Source: Promethearchaeota archaeon
Lineage (GTDB): Archaea; Asgardarchaeota; Lokiarchaeia; Sigyniarchaeales; SOKP01
Length of the DNA: 64,000 nucleotides
Reading direction: 5' to 3'
Assembly (NCBI GenBank): GCA_011364925.1
Contig: RDOA01000013.1
Coordinates: forward strand, 1 to 64,000
Each line of letters starts with the position of its first letter. Within the stretch, counting starts at the first letter, position 1. The notes under the pieces were generated by a model, which worked only from the letters and a program-made list of their open reading frames with translations, did not search any database and was not told the DNA's origin. The position numbers and the translations under genes are program-made. Positions 25,961 through 35,425 of the stretch are shown one piece after another.

Positions 25961-27137
25961 TTAAATTACCATTCTCCATTATCTGTTTTTTAGTTCCGTC
26001 CTTATATTCCACAGTAATGTTAGCTCGGGGTGCGGTGACGAAATCCCAATGAACCTGGGAAACTGAAGTGCCTCCCATCATTCTATTAGATCCAAATGCG
26101 ACATGGATACTTCCGTTGATTTTTTCGTCTGTAAGTATATAACCGATCGCCTTTGTTATTTCTGGATTGCATCCAATTCCTAATTCAGCAACATTATAAG
26201 TTCGTATTTCTGGTAAATTCTTATCTCTATCTATTTTTTCACCCTGCTTAAATGTATTAACTAAATCATTTAGATTCTCATCAGCAGTAACTTCATCAAG
26301 TAACAGTTTCCCATCTTTGAATTTCAGATCTATATTTTTGACAATTTTATTACTTAATCTATCTCTTGTTAATGGACAAAATAGAGATCCTTCTCCCATT
26401 TTCTCGTGCGGAGGAAAAAATACTTCACCAGCTGGTAAATTCCCACCTAATAAACCTATTGCTATTCTCTCATTAGTTAATAACCCGTTATCAAGAATTT
26501 TTGCTCGATCTTGGATGTTCACCCAAAAATTAGTTCCTAATTCGTCTGTGACGTAAACTTTCTTAGCGTTTATAAAGCGACTCCCTAAACTCTCCGTTAT
26601 TTCATTCATTTTCTCTTGTGGAACGCTTGTACCCCCTACAATGAACTTTTCTAATAATTCGTATTCGACGTTATAATAATTCGCAGCTTTTTTAGAAGGC
26701 CAACCTGCGTAGCACCATTTCTTTCCTGGTGCATACTCTTCTTTACCTCCATAAAGCACATCTCTAATTGGAGCTGCATATTTATTTCTTGCATTCAATT
26801 TTTCTCTTGGAGCCCTACTTCGAACTCCTGGATCTTCATTAGGTTCAATAACAATATAAGCGTCAATATTTTCAAGCAATTTCAAATAATGGAGAGGTGT
26901 AATCTCTAAAATGTTGCTACTGATTCTCGAGTCTTGAAACATAGTTTCATCGAAATAATCGCTATTAGATGTAATTACAGGTATTCCATCGTTTCGGTAG
27001 ACTTCCAGCGCTATTTCTTCCAATAGATCTTGACAATAAATTCCGCCCTTCACCAGGACATTTTCGCCAATATTTTGAATATTTATTGCGTTAACAATGT
27101 TTTTAGCACAAAGCATAATTTTTTCTTTGTCAACCAT
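25953..27137 (-). CDS. M29 family aminopeptidase (AmpS/PepS-like)
   Basis: A 394-residue metallopeptidase. Catalytic metal ligands of the family can be placed: Glu in AELGIGCNPEI, His in GSIHVAFGSN, and His/Asp in SQVHWDFV. The region FVGGTSVPQEKMNEITE and LGTNFWVNIQD fit the domain layout of the Thermus AmpT type. It releases N-terminal residues with broad specificity. With the M20 and M24 enzymes in this window it suggests active peptide breakdown. Confidence 0.9.
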   Translation of the reverse strand: MVDKEKIMLCAKNIVNAINIQNIGENVLVKGGIYCQDLLEEIALEVYRNDGIPVITSNSDYFDETMFQDSRISSNILEITPLHYLKLLENIDAYIVIEPNEDPGVRSRAPREKLNARNKYAAPIRDVLYGGKEEYAPGKKWCYAGWPSKKAANYYNVEYELLEKFIVGGTSVPQEKMNEITESLGSRFINAKKVYVTDELGTNFWVNIQDRAKILDNGLLTNERIAIGLLGGNLPAGEVFFPPHEKMGEGSLFCPLTRDRLSNKIVKNIDLKFKDGKLLLDEVTADENLNDLVNTFKQGEKIDRDKNLPEIRTYNVAELGIGCNPEITKAIGYILTDEKINGSIHVAFGSNRMMGGTSVSQVHWDFVTAPRANITVEYKDGTKKQIMENGNLTN

Positions 27138-27327
27138 AACTGAGAAAATTATTGTTCTTTAATATTAATTACTCTGAATTTAGTTTATCACTTTAAATAA
27201 GGTTTAAAAGTATCTTTAATCAACAGTAGATTTATTACATATAATTGTTAATATTAAAATATCAGTCGATTGAATTCTTAGTAAAATAAACTAAGACTAT
27301 TACTTTAATAACAAACACATCAGAAGT

Positions 27328-27792
27328 ATGGTTATACGAGAAGTAGGCTTATTATTTCGAGGTTTTACTCTAGTAAAGAAAAGCTTTCATAAAACTACTG
27401 TTGGAAAAATTGATGCTGATCTAAGAAGTGGATTACTCACCGCACTTTTAAATTTCGCAGAAACAGCATTTTCTACAGGATCAGTTGAATATTTTCAAGG
27501 AAATAGATTTACAATAGCGTTTATAAATTCGACAATCATTTCAGAAGATTCTATGGAGCCAGAATTGTTATTATCATATGCGATCATAGATAGGCAAAAA
27601 AAAATTGATAAATTCATCCGTAAAACCATTAATCCTTTATTACAAAAGGTTACTCAAGAATTCAAGTCGCAAAATGATGGGAAAAATCTATCAGAAGTCT
27701 CTCAATTTAAAAATTTTAAAACTTCACTTGATAAAATCTTTGGTTCAAGTACAAAAGTAGTAGATCAGAAGCTCGACGGCGTTTTTTTTTAA
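27328..27792 (+). CDS. Longin/roadblock-like protein
   Basis: A 154-residue soluble protein. REVGLLFRGFTLVKKSFHKT gives two strands, KIDADLRSGLLTALLNFAET the first helix, VEYFQGNRFTIAFINSTIIS the next hairpin, and a long helix with KFIRKTINPLLQKVTQEF the end. The DxDLRSGLLxAL helix is a recurring feature of Asgard longin-like proteins. No enzyme motif is present. Likely a protein-binding module, perhaps for a small GTPase (inference). Monocistronic; the deoxyhypusine synthase gene converges 17 bp downstream. Confidence 0.6.
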   Translation: MVIREVGLLFRGFTLVKKSFHKTTVGKIDADLRSGLLTALLNFAETAFSTGSVEYFQGNRFTIAFINSTIISEDSMEPELLLSYAIIDRQKKIDKFIRKTINPLLQKVTQEFKSQNDGKNLSEVSQFKNFKTSLDKIFGSSTKVVDQKLDGVFF

Positions 27793-27809
27793 TTTAACTT
27801 AAAATTAAC

Positions 27810-28763
27810 TTATTTAGTTGCTTTTTTCAAATACCATAATATTAAAGGTAATGCGATTGTAGCATCAGCAATAACCGTTGAATATTTAGCTTTTTCATTT
27901 ACCTTTCCCCAAGATACTGCTTCGGTCAATGTGGCACCAGATAAACCACCTTGTTCTGGACGGTCCATTGTTATCTGAATTGCATACGATGCTGAATTAG
28001 GACAAAATTGAAGCGATTGCATTATAAAATTTTTTGGTACTCCTCCTCCAACGATACACACTCCAGCTTTTTTTGCATCCCACGCTAAATCTACCATTTT
28101 TAACATGTCTATGAAATGATTAAAATTTAAATTCTGGTGATGAAATCCTAATTGCAATGCCAAACCTGAATCAGTAAACGCTGGACAAAAGATAGGAATA
28201 TTCTTTTCTGCGCAAATTTTTAAAATAGAATTATCGTTTTTTGGGAGTGTGTCTCCAAGGAACTTTAAAAATGAGCTTACAGGCATATTTGGATCAGGAA
28301 TTTCCAATTTTGATACAAATCCCTCAATGCCCTCGTACACATTATTAGGCAAAAACACATCATAAATCCGGTTTAAATCTTGGTTATGTAGCTCAGAATC
28401 GCTCATTTCTGTAACATTTAAATTCCCTTGTAAATGATGAAAACCTAGAGTTTCTGCGATATCATGAGTTAAAGAAGCTCCCGTAGTAACAAGAATATCA
28501 ATATATCCCTCTTCTATAAAATCGTGGATAATTTTTTGCATTCCTGCTGGAACTAACGCTCCTGCTAATCCAAAAAATTTTACGCAATCCTTATCCCGAA
28601 TCATTTGTTTATAAATTTCGCACGCAATAGCGAGGCGTTTCGCGTTAAATCCCGTACTTTTTAAAGAAGACATTAAATTAACAATATCATCATCATCTTC
28701 TATTTTAAACTGATTTACTTCCTTCATTAATTCTCTAATATTCTCTTTTGTTATAATTATCAC
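27810..28763 (-). CDS. dys: Deoxyhypusine synthase
   Basis: A 317-residue enzyme that transfers the aminobutyl group of spermidine to a lysine of aIF5A. NAD-binding features are FFGLAGALVPAGMQKIIHDF, TTGASLTHDIAETLGFHH and CIVGGGVPKNFIMQ. The active-site lysine lies in EAVSWGKV. Length matches the family. It follows agmatinase with a 1-bp gap, which ties putrescine/spermidine supply to hypusine formation. Confidence 0.95.
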   Translation of the reverse strand: MIIITKENIRELMKEVNQFKIEDDDDIVNLMSSLKSTGFNAKRLAIACEIYKQMIRDKDCVKFFGLAGALVPAGMQKIIHDFIEEGYIDILVTTGASLTHDIAETLGFHHLQGNLNVTEMSDSELHNQDLNRIYDVFLPNNVYEGIEGFVSKLEIPDPNMPVSSFLKFLGDTLPKNDNSILKICAEKNIPIFCPAFTDSGLALQLGFHHQNLNFNHFIDMLKMVDLAWDAKKAGVCIVGGGVPKNFIMQSLQFCPNSASYAIQITMDRPEQGGLSGATLTEAVSWGKVNEKAKYSTVIADATIALPLILWYLKKATK

Positions 28764-28764
28764 T

Positions 28765-29667
28765 TTATTTTGTTGTGGAAATAAAAGAAATTAATTCAAT
28801 TATTAATTTGGCTGCAAGGTTTGAAGTTACATTATTAGCGAGATCTAAATTAGGATATACTTCTACTAAATCAAAACCAATTATACTAATGCTTTTTGTG
28901 AGTTGTCTAAAAATTTGCCATAACTCACGATAGGAAAGTCCACCAGGGATAGCATATCCTGTTCCAGGTGCTATGGAGGGATCCAAAACATCGATATCTA
29001 TTGAGACATAAACGCTGTTTATTTGAGTTTTCTTAAAGAATTCAATGATTTTTTCGGCGAATGAGTCTACTCCGATGTCGTGAAGCAAATACGCGTTCAA
29101 ATGGGATATGTGTTCGTTTTTAGCGATATCTAACTCCGGGATGTCTATATCTCTCGTGCCAACAATAAGCAAATTGTTTTGGGAGATGAAATCTAAATCG
29201 TAAATACGATGTGAGACAGTTGCGTGAGAATATTCACCCTTATCGTAATTATCGTATAGATCGAGATGAGCATCGAAGATAAGGATTCCCACATTGTCTT
29301 TATCATCTATCAAATACTCAATTGTTTTTATAACGGGGTATGTGCAGAAATGATCACCTCCAACCATTATTGGGATCGCATTTTTATTTTGTTTAAATAT
29401 CGAGTTTATAAAACGGGAAATCTCTTTAATGTTGGTTTCTGTATTCAATGGGTCAATGCGTACGTCTCCAACATCTACAACTCTCAAATTTGGTATCTCT
29501 ATTCCCATTTCAGTTGTTAAAGCTAAATTTTTTGTTATTTCACGTATCTTTTGTGGAGCTTTTGAGGAATCTGCCCCTTCAAGAGTACTTAGAGAGTCCC
29601 AGGGGATTCCAAAAAACACAAATTCTGTAAAACTATCAATCATTTCGCCAAAATCAAAAAATGTCAT
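28765..29667 (-). CDS. speB: Agmatinase / ureohydrolase
   Basis: A 300-residue member of the arginase-agmatinase family. All manganese-binding blocks are present: GGDHFCTYP, DAHLDLYDNY, ATVSHR, and SIDIDVLDPSIAPGTG. The product in archaea is putrescine, a precursor of spermidine. The gene ends 1 bp before the start of deoxyhypusine synthase on the same strand and follows argS by 22 bp, so the three may be cotranscribed. Agmatine as substrate is inferred from context; guanidinobutyrase activity cannot be excluded. Confidence 0.92.
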   Translation of the reverse strand: MTFFDFGEMIDSFTEFVFFGIPWDSLSTLEGADSSKAPQKIREITKNLALTTEMGIEIPNLRVVDVGDVRIDPLNTETNIKEISRFINSIFKQNKNAIPIMVGGDHFCTYPVIKTIEYLIDDKDNVGILIFDAHLDLYDNYDKGEYSHATVSHRIYDLDFISQNNLLIVGTRDIDIPELDIAKNEHISHLNAYLLHDIGVDSFAEKIIEFFKKTQINSVYVSIDIDVLDPSIAPGTGYAIPGGLSYRELWQIFRQLTKSISIIGFDLVEVYPNLDLANNVTSNLAAKLIIELISFISTTK

Positions 29668-29689
29668 GATAAAATCTCGTTTTTTTAAA

Positions 29690-31423
29690 TCACATTTGAT
29701 TTAATGTGTCTATGCCCATTATATCTAGTCCAATTTTGATGACAATTTGGACACACATAATAAGCAAGAGTCTTGCTTTTTCTAGTTCTTTATCATCAGA
29801 TAGCACTTGACACACAGAATAAAATGAATTAAAGGCTTGACATAAGGTAAGTAGATATTGAGGGATTAAATGAATAAGGTACGTTTTTTCCACAGTTTCA
29901 ATTATTTCAGGAAAATATGCGAGTTGTTTAATTAAAAATCGTTCCTTTTCATGGGTCAATAATTGCCAATTTATGTTCAAATCTATATCTTGATCAGTTT
30001 TTGAGATTATAGATGCGATTCTAGCGAAACAATACTGAATATAAGGACCTGTTTCACCCTCAAATGATATGCTCTCATCTGGTTTAAATATAAATCCTTT
30101 AGCATAATTATACTTCAATATATAGAATATGATTGCTGCCAAACTAATTTTTTCTGCTCTACTTTTCTTTTCACTATCAGATAACAATGGATACCTTTTA
30201 TTAACCTCTTCAAATGCGAGTTTTTCTACTTCTTCTATAACATCATCTGCATCAACAATCGTTCCTTCTCGGCTTTTCATTTTTCCGCTAGGTAAATCGA
30301 TCATTCCATACGATAAGTGGAAATTATCTTCCTTAAAACCCAGCATATCCAAAAGAGCAAAAAGCCACTTGAAGTGTTGTATTTGTTCATCAGCCACTAC
30401 ATAAATGGATTTGTCGTAATTGAAATCTTCCTTCTTCCTATAAGCTAAGTAAATATCTTGGGTTATGTAGATAGAAGTCCCATCACTTCTAATTAAGATT
30501 TTATCTTCAAGATTATATTTATCTTTTAACCTCGCAATAACGGCTCCATCATCAGTATATTCAAATATTCCTTCCTTAAGTCCATCTAGAATCTTCTCTT
30601 TGCCTGAAAGATACAACTCATGCTCATAATATTCTTTGTCAAATTTTATGTCAAATTTAGCAAATGTTTTCTTAAAACCATCTATAGCCCATTGATTCAT
30701 CTTATTCCATAAATCAAGTGTTTCTTTATCTCCAGCTTCCCAGGATATCAATAAATCTTGAGCTTCCTTGGCTAAGGATTCATCTTCTTTAGCCTTATTA
30801 TTATAAAGCACATAAAAATCTCCGACAAAATGATCGCTTTTTCTATCTGGTTCTATTCCATTTCCCCATTTTTTATAAGCAAGCATACTTTTACAGATAT
30901 GAATTCCACGGTCATTATATAAATTAACTTGAAAAACTTCATGCTTTTTGTATTGTAACAAATTGGACAAAGATTTTCCTAAAACAATATTTCTTACATG
31001 ACCAAAATGGAGTGGTTTATTAGTGTTTGGAGAAGGATACTCAATTACAATCCTTTGTTTATTTTTTTTTTCTGAGTCATATCTTCCTATTCCGTAATCA
31101 CTTTTTAACTCGAAAATATTTTGAAGTATAGACTTTGGATTAATTTTAAAATTTAAGTACGGACCAGTTGCTTCTATTTTTTCAATGAACTCTGGTTTAA
31201 CAATCTTACCTAATAATTCTTGAGCTATTTGATTTGGAGCTTTTTTGAGAAATTTTGAAAGTTTGAAACAAGGAAATGCGTAGGTGAAGTCAATTTCCGG
31301 AGGAGGAATTTCAATTGATGATTCTATTTCTTCTACGCTAAGCCCTGAAATATATTCTTTCAGAAGCTCTGCTATTGATCTTTTATCAATCAGTTTCATT
31401 TTCAGTTTCCTTTCGACTTCCAA
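29690..31423 (-). CDS. argS: Arginyl-tRNA synthetase
   Basis: A 577-residue class I synthetase. The N-terminal Add-1 domain is about 1-110. The HIGH signature appears as HFGH in SPNTNKPLHFGHVRNIVLGK, and the second signature as GKMKSREGTIVDADD. The C-terminal anticodon-binding domain carries YIQYCFARIASI and ends with IMGIDTLNQM, where many relatives end in LGIxxxxxM. ATG 31423 is the first start; ATG 31399 (MKLIDKRS) is equally reasonable. It is the upstream member of a run with speB and dys. Confidence 0.95.
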   Translation of the reverse strand: MEVERKLKMKLIDKRSIAELLKEYISGLSVEEIESSIEIPPPEIDFTYAFPCFKLSKFLKKAPNQIAQELLGKIVKPEFIEKIEATGPYLNFKINPKSILQNIFELKSDYGIGRYDSEKKNKQRIVIEYPSPNTNKPLHFGHVRNIVLGKSLSNLLQYKKHEVFQVNLYNDRGIHICKSMLAYKKWGNGIEPDRKSDHFVGDFYVLYNNKAKEDESLAKEAQDLLISWEAGDKETLDLWNKMNQWAIDGFKKTFAKFDIKFDKEYYEHELYLSGKEKILDGLKEGIFEYTDDGAVIARLKDKYNLEDKILIRSDGTSIYITQDIYLAYRKKEDFNYDKSIYVVADEQIQHFKWLFALLDMLGFKEDNFHLSYGMIDLPSGKMKSREGTIVDADDVIEEVEKLAFEEVNKRYPLLSDSEKKSRAEKISLAAIIFYILKYNYAKGFIFKPDESISFEGETGPYIQYCFARIASIISKTDQDIDLNINWQLLTHEKERFLIKQLAYFPEIIETVEKTYLIHLIPQYLLTLCQAFNSFYSVCQVLSDDKELEKARLLLIMCVQIVIKIGLDIMGIDTLNQM

Positions 31424-31529
31424 ACTTTATATTTCTCTATTGAATGAAACTTTTATCTGTTTTGTTAAATTTATTTAGAATAACTCATAAAATTTATGAT
31501 TGTCTATTAATAAAAGGGTTGATTTACTT

Positions 31530-32744
31530 ATGCCGTTTGAACAAGAAGCGAGAAAAAATTTTCCTAAATGGCCTATTTACAACGATGAAGATATAGAAGC
31601 TCTAACAAATGTTATAAACTCGGGTAATTGGTGGTGTGGGGCTCCCGGTGCGCACCAAGGAAATAATGTTTGGGCGTTTCAGGAAGAATTTTCAAAGCTT
31701 CAAGGAGCAAAATACTGTGTAGCGGTTTGTAATGGCACTGTGGCGATAGAAGCTGCGCTAATGGGGTTAGATATCGGTCTGGGTGACGAGGTAATAGTTC
31801 CTGATTATACTTTCGTAGCCTCGGCCTCAGCAGTAATTGCAACGAATGCGATTCCAATATTTTGTGATATAGATCCCGAGACTCTCGTATTAGATGTTAA
31901 TAAGATTGAGAAATTAATCTCAAAAAGAACCAAAGCTATCGTACCCGTTCACTTAGGAGGGAATCCTACAGATATGGAACCTCTAATGGAAATTGCTACC
32001 AAACTTGATTTGTGCGTGGTCGAGGATTGTGCTCACGCGCATGGTTCAGTATATAAAGATAAAAAAGTGGGAAATTGGGGCAACGCGGGCGCCTTTAGTT
32101 TTCAAGCGTCAAAAGTTCTTACAAGTGGAGAAGGGGGAGCTATACTTTGTAATACTGAAGAATTAGCCGATAAAATTTATTCTTATATTGATTGTGGGAG
32201 GAAGAAGAATCAACACTTTTATAAGCATTTCTCTTATGGGACGAATTATAGAATGACAGAATACCAAGCAGCAGTTTTAAGAACTCAAATAAAGAAATTT
32301 CCCACGCAACATGAGCTTCGAAATGAAAATGCCCGTTACTTGATGAATAAATTAAACGAAATTGATGGTATAAAAACAATGAAACCTACTCTGGGAACTA
32401 CTAGTTTAGGATGGTATGTGTTTCCTATCGTGTTTGAGCCTGATAAATTTGGAGGAATGACCAAATTAGAATTTAAAAGAAAACTGAACAGAAATGGAAT
32501 CCCAACCGATGATAATTATCCTCCTCTTCACAGTTTAGATTGTTTTAAAGTTCCCAATTTAAAAAAAGGAATTGATTATTCTGATGCTAATTGGGGTGGA
32601 GAAAAAAGCAGCGATATAAATTTCCCTATTGTATCTGATATTTTCTCAAGAAGTATAGAATTCCCCCAACAAATGCTTTTAGCTAGTAAAGAAAAATTGG
32701 ATAATGTAGTAGACTTTGTTAAATCATTAAAACAAATGTCATAA
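31530..32744 (+). CDS. DegT/DnrJ/EryC1/StrS sugar aminotransferase
   Basis: A 404-residue protein from ATG 31530, preceded by an aaaggg stretch; a TTG at 31500 would add ten residues. Motifs: AVCNGTVAIEAALMGLDIGL, DEVIVPDYTFVASASAVIAT, VHLGGNPTDMEPL, the aspartate motif VEDCAHAHGS, and the Schiff-base lysine in SFQASKVLTSGEGG. It belongs to the branch whose N-terminus reads FPKWPIYNDEDIEAL. A Gfo/Idh/MocA dehydrogenase gene converges 9 bp away. Together they resemble sugar-amine (for example amino-inositol) pathways, but the substrate is not readable. Confidence 0.92.
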   Translation: MPFEQEARKNFPKWPIYNDEDIEALTNVINSGNWWCGAPGAHQGNNVWAFQEEFSKLQGAKYCVAVCNGTVAIEAALMGLDIGLGDEVIVPDYTFVASASAVIATNAIPIFCDIDPETLVLDVNKIEKLISKRTKAIVPVHLGGNPTDMEPLMEIATKLDLCVVEDCAHAHGSVYKDKKVGNWGNAGAFSFQASKVLTSGEGGAILCNTEELADKIYSYIDCGRKKNQHFYKHFSYGTNYRMTEYQAAVLRTQIKKFPTQHELRNENARYLMNKLNEIDGIKTMKPTLGTTSLGWYVFPIVFEPDKFGGMTKLEFKRKLNRNGIPTDDNYPPLHSLDCFKVPNLKKGIDYSDANWGGEKSSDINFPIVSDIFSRSIEFPQQMLLASKEKLDNVVDFVKSLKQMS

Positions 32745-32753
32745 AAGAAACAC

Positions 32754-33797
32754 TCAAACTACTTCTTCTAGCTTTTTTGATTTTGCACTCTTATACAGTG
32801 TTTCAACTATATTTAAAATTTTATAACCAAATTCGCTATTAGTAAGAGGTTTTTGATTCTTTAACATACAATCGATGAAGTAAGCAATCTCTTGAGGATA
32901 ACCAAAAGACCAAGCTTCAGAAGGCACTGGAAAGGTCCAACCCTTCGTAGTTTCAGCTTTTTCTACCGCGTAGCCGTATCCGTTTTTGCTATACACACTC
33001 ATTAAATTAGAGAAAGTAGGAGCCACTTTTATTTGACCCTCTGTCCCAAATAATTCAAATCTCATATCGTACCCTCCAGGAGCCGTCCAAGACTCTTCAA
33101 TTATTACCTGTGCGTCGTTTTCAAAATACATTACTCCGATTGCGTTGTCTTCCACTTCGCAAGCTCCAAAAATCCCTCGATCTGGTTGAATAGTCTTAAC
33201 TTGACAGAAAACTTCTCTAACATCACAATCAAGGTACCAAACTAAGCACGCAACATCGTGTATTCCTAAATCTAATAAAGCACCACCTCCAGAATCTTCC
33301 AGCTTGTAAAACCAGCTAGAGTGCGGTCCTGAATGTTGTTCTTTACCTCGCCCCATATAAATATTTCCTAAAGCACCCTCCTGAACAATTTCTTTAACTT
33401 TGCTGAACGAAGGAGCATACATATTGTTTTCGCAATAAAAAATCACTTTTTTCGATGATTTTTCCATGTCTAACATTTCACTTGCTTCTAAAGTGTTTTT
33501 AGCTAAAGGTTTTTCTACAAGTGCGTGTTTACCAGATTGCAAAATATCACAGGTAATATCCTTATGTAAGTTATTTGGAACACAAGCAGAGATGGCATCA
33601 CACTCCATTCGTAATAGTTCTCTATAATCTTTATAGTAGTTTTGGTCAATATTGTATTTCTTTAAAAGAATTTCGGCTTCTTTTTTGTTATTCGAGGCTA
33701 TTCCTACAATTTCTACATTTGGTAATAATGAATACGAATAGCAATGGTGATCAGCAATAAAACCAGAGCCAATTATTCCTACTTTAATTTTAGTCAT
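32754..33797 (-). CDS. Gfo/Idh/MocA family NAD(P)-dependent oxidoreductase
   Basis: A 347-residue protein. The Rossmann fold opens with KVGIIGSGFIADHH. The catalytic lysine is in HALVEKPLAKNTLEA, the equivalent of EKP in glucose-fructose oxidoreductases. GGGALLDLGIHDVACLVWYL carries the second conserved acid/histidine pair. Members oxidise or epimerise sugars and inositols. It is convergent with the DegT aminotransferase at 31530-32744, a pairing common in amino-sugar biosynthesis. Confidence 0.93.
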   Translation of the reverse strand: MTKIKVGIIGSGFIADHHCYSYSLLPNVEIVGIASNNKKEAEILLKKYNIDQNYYKDYRELLRMECDAISACVPNNLHKDITCDILQSGKHALVEKPLAKNTLEASEMLDMEKSSKKVIFYCENNMYAPSFSKVKEIVQEGALGNIYMGRGKEQHSGPHSSWFYKLEDSGGGALLDLGIHDVACLVWYLDCDVREVFCQVKTIQPDRGIFGACEVEDNAIGVMYFENDAQVIIEESWTAPGGYDMRFELFGTEGQIKVAPTFSNLMSVYSKNGYGYAVEKAETTKGWTFPVPSEAWSFGYPQEIAYFIDCMLKNQKPLTNSEFGYKILNIVETLYKSAKSKKLEEVV

Positions 33798-33867
33798 AAG
33801 AAGAATCCCTATACAATTATAAATTAATTATAATTTAGGTTTTCAAATTTATAATTATAGCTGGAAT

Positions 33868-34980
33868 TTACTTCCAAAATTCAGAAGAAGTGCTGAAGCT
33901 TTGAATCTTAGAAAATGGACACGCTGCTATACAATTGCCACAATCTCCCGAATTTTCAATCCAAAAATCAAAACATTTCTCTACATCTACATAGTATTTT
34001 CTAACACATGAATTGTTGGAAATAGAAGCTGGTTCGAACGTAGGATCTATTTCTTTTGTAATAGCTCCAGTTTCACAAGCATCAGCGCACTTATAACATG
34101 TTCTACATACTTCTTTAACCTTTTCAATAAAGCTTAAGTTTATATCATCAGTTATTAAAGGCATATCTGTAAAAACTTTACAGATCCTAACTCTCGGACC
34201 ATATTCTGGTGTGAGTAATAATCCATTTCTCCCAAGTGCCCCTAAACCAGCATCAATCGCGAGTGGAATACTAAGTGCAGTGTCATTACCGCATTGGACT
34301 GCTCGATATCCTAAATTTCTAATGAATTCTCCAAGGCAAGCAATTGCGAAAGCCATTTTTGAATAGCCCACAGCAGCAGCTGCCGAAGCCGGTTGCGCAG
34401 GAGCTGTTGAAATTGCCACTTGATCCATTTCGATGGCCATTACTATTACTTTATCCATCCCTTCTGGTAATTCTATAGGAGTTTCTAATATTGAAACGGG
34501 TGCGTCCCCTTTTCTAATAGCTTCTTTTGAATCTGTTTCGCTAGTTGCTGCTGGCCTTATAAATCCTGATTTATAAATCCATTTCGTATCAACATTCGCA
34601 ACACCAACTAGAGATGCCCCGTAAAATTTGGCTGCTTTTTTCACTTTTGCGGTAAATGTTTTTAAATCACTTATACGATATTTTTTTCTCATCCAGTTTA
34701 CGCCATATCCAATGTCCATTAAATCCTCTCTACGCCAAGTGAAAGCAAATGGAAATTTTTCATATACGGTCCATCCTGCTGCAACCAATGCAAAATCTAT
34801 TCTTGAATATCCGTCCTCTCCTGAGTTAATATGTTTATCAATATTATATTCAAACATCTTTCCATACGTAGGTAAGGATTTATCCCATAATCTCCTATAA
34901 ATCATGTTAAATTTCTGCTCGAAACGATTGTAAGATGTTTCATCAATTTCATAGGGAAATACTTGCTTTTTTGCTTGCAT
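33868..34980 (-). CDS. Reductive-dehalogenase-like iron-sulfur protein (cytosolic)
   Basis: A 370-residue protein. LGYRAVQCGNDTALSIPLAI, DAGLGALGRNGLLLTPEYGP and RVRICKVFTDMPL are close to the RdhA catalytic-domain consensus. Two [4Fe-4S] clusters are indicated: CRTCYKCADACETGAI (CxxCxxCxxxC), and a second set from CVRK, CFDFW and GDCGNCIAACPFSK. There is no twin-arginine signal and no membrane anchor gene (rdhB) beside it, so it is probably cytosolic. RdhA enzymes use a corrinoid. The epoxyqueuosine reductase QueG is a distant relative, but the sequence is nearer RdhA. Activity on halogenated compounds is inferred only. Confidence 0.8.
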   Translation of the reverse strand: MQAKKQVFPYEIDETSYNRFEQKFNMIYRRLWDKSLPTYGKMFEYNIDKHINSGEDGYSRIDFALVAAGWTVYEKFPFAFTWRREDLMDIGYGVNWMRKKYRISDLKTFTAKVKKAAKFYGASLVGVANVDTKWIYKSGFIRPAATSETDSKEAIRKGDAPVSILETPIELPEGMDKVIVMAIEMDQVAISTAPAQPASAAAAVGYSKMAFAIACLGEFIRNLGYRAVQCGNDTALSIPLAIDAGLGALGRNGLLLTPEYGPRVRICKVFTDMPLITDDINLSFIEKVKEVCRTCYKCADACETGAITKEIDPTFEPASISNNSCVRKYYVDVEKCFDFWIENSGDCGNCIAACPFSKIQSFSTSSEFWK

Positions 34981-35113
34981 CTCAATCCTTATTCTCTATT
35001 AAATTCTTTTTAACTACTTCTTAAAAGATAATCTTGTATTAAATATTATCTTAAAGCATGTAATATAAAATTTTGAGAAGAAATTTATAAGTAAAAGAAT
35101 CATCTATTTCTCT

Positions 35114-35407
35114 ATGCCGATATTTATTTTAGCAACTAAACTTCAAAACCCTAATTTAGTGAAAAATCGGAAGGAACACGGTGAAGAATTCTTAAGATTA
35201 GTTAAAGATAAGGTGCCTAGTGTTTCGTGGATCGCACATTACGCGATTCTTGGACCGTATGACTTTATAGATATTTTTAAAGCCGAAAACGAGCACCAAG
35301 CAGCGAAAGTGTCTTTACTTTCCCGTACTACTGGCGCTGCCTTTGCTGAAAGCTGGACAGCAATTAAATACCCCGAATTTCTCAAATTAGTAGAAGATTT
35401 AGAATAA
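35114..35407 (+). CDS. GYD domain protein
   Basis: A 97-residue protein of the GYD family. MPIFILATKLQNPNLVKNRK, SWIAHYAILGPYDFIDIFKA and KVSLLSRTTGAAFAESWTAI follow the family outline; GPYDF is the variant of the GxYD signature. Its fold is a dimeric ferredoxin-like barrel. Function is not established. It is the first gene of a plus-strand run with a Lin0512-family gene and tag. Confidence 0.85.
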   Translation: MPIFILATKLQNPNLVKNRKEHGEEFLRLVKDKVPSVSWIAHYAILGPYDFIDIFKAENEHQAAKVSLLSRTTGAAFAESWTAIKYPEFLKLVEDLE

Positions 35408-35425
35408 TAGAATTGTTGTTTTGCT

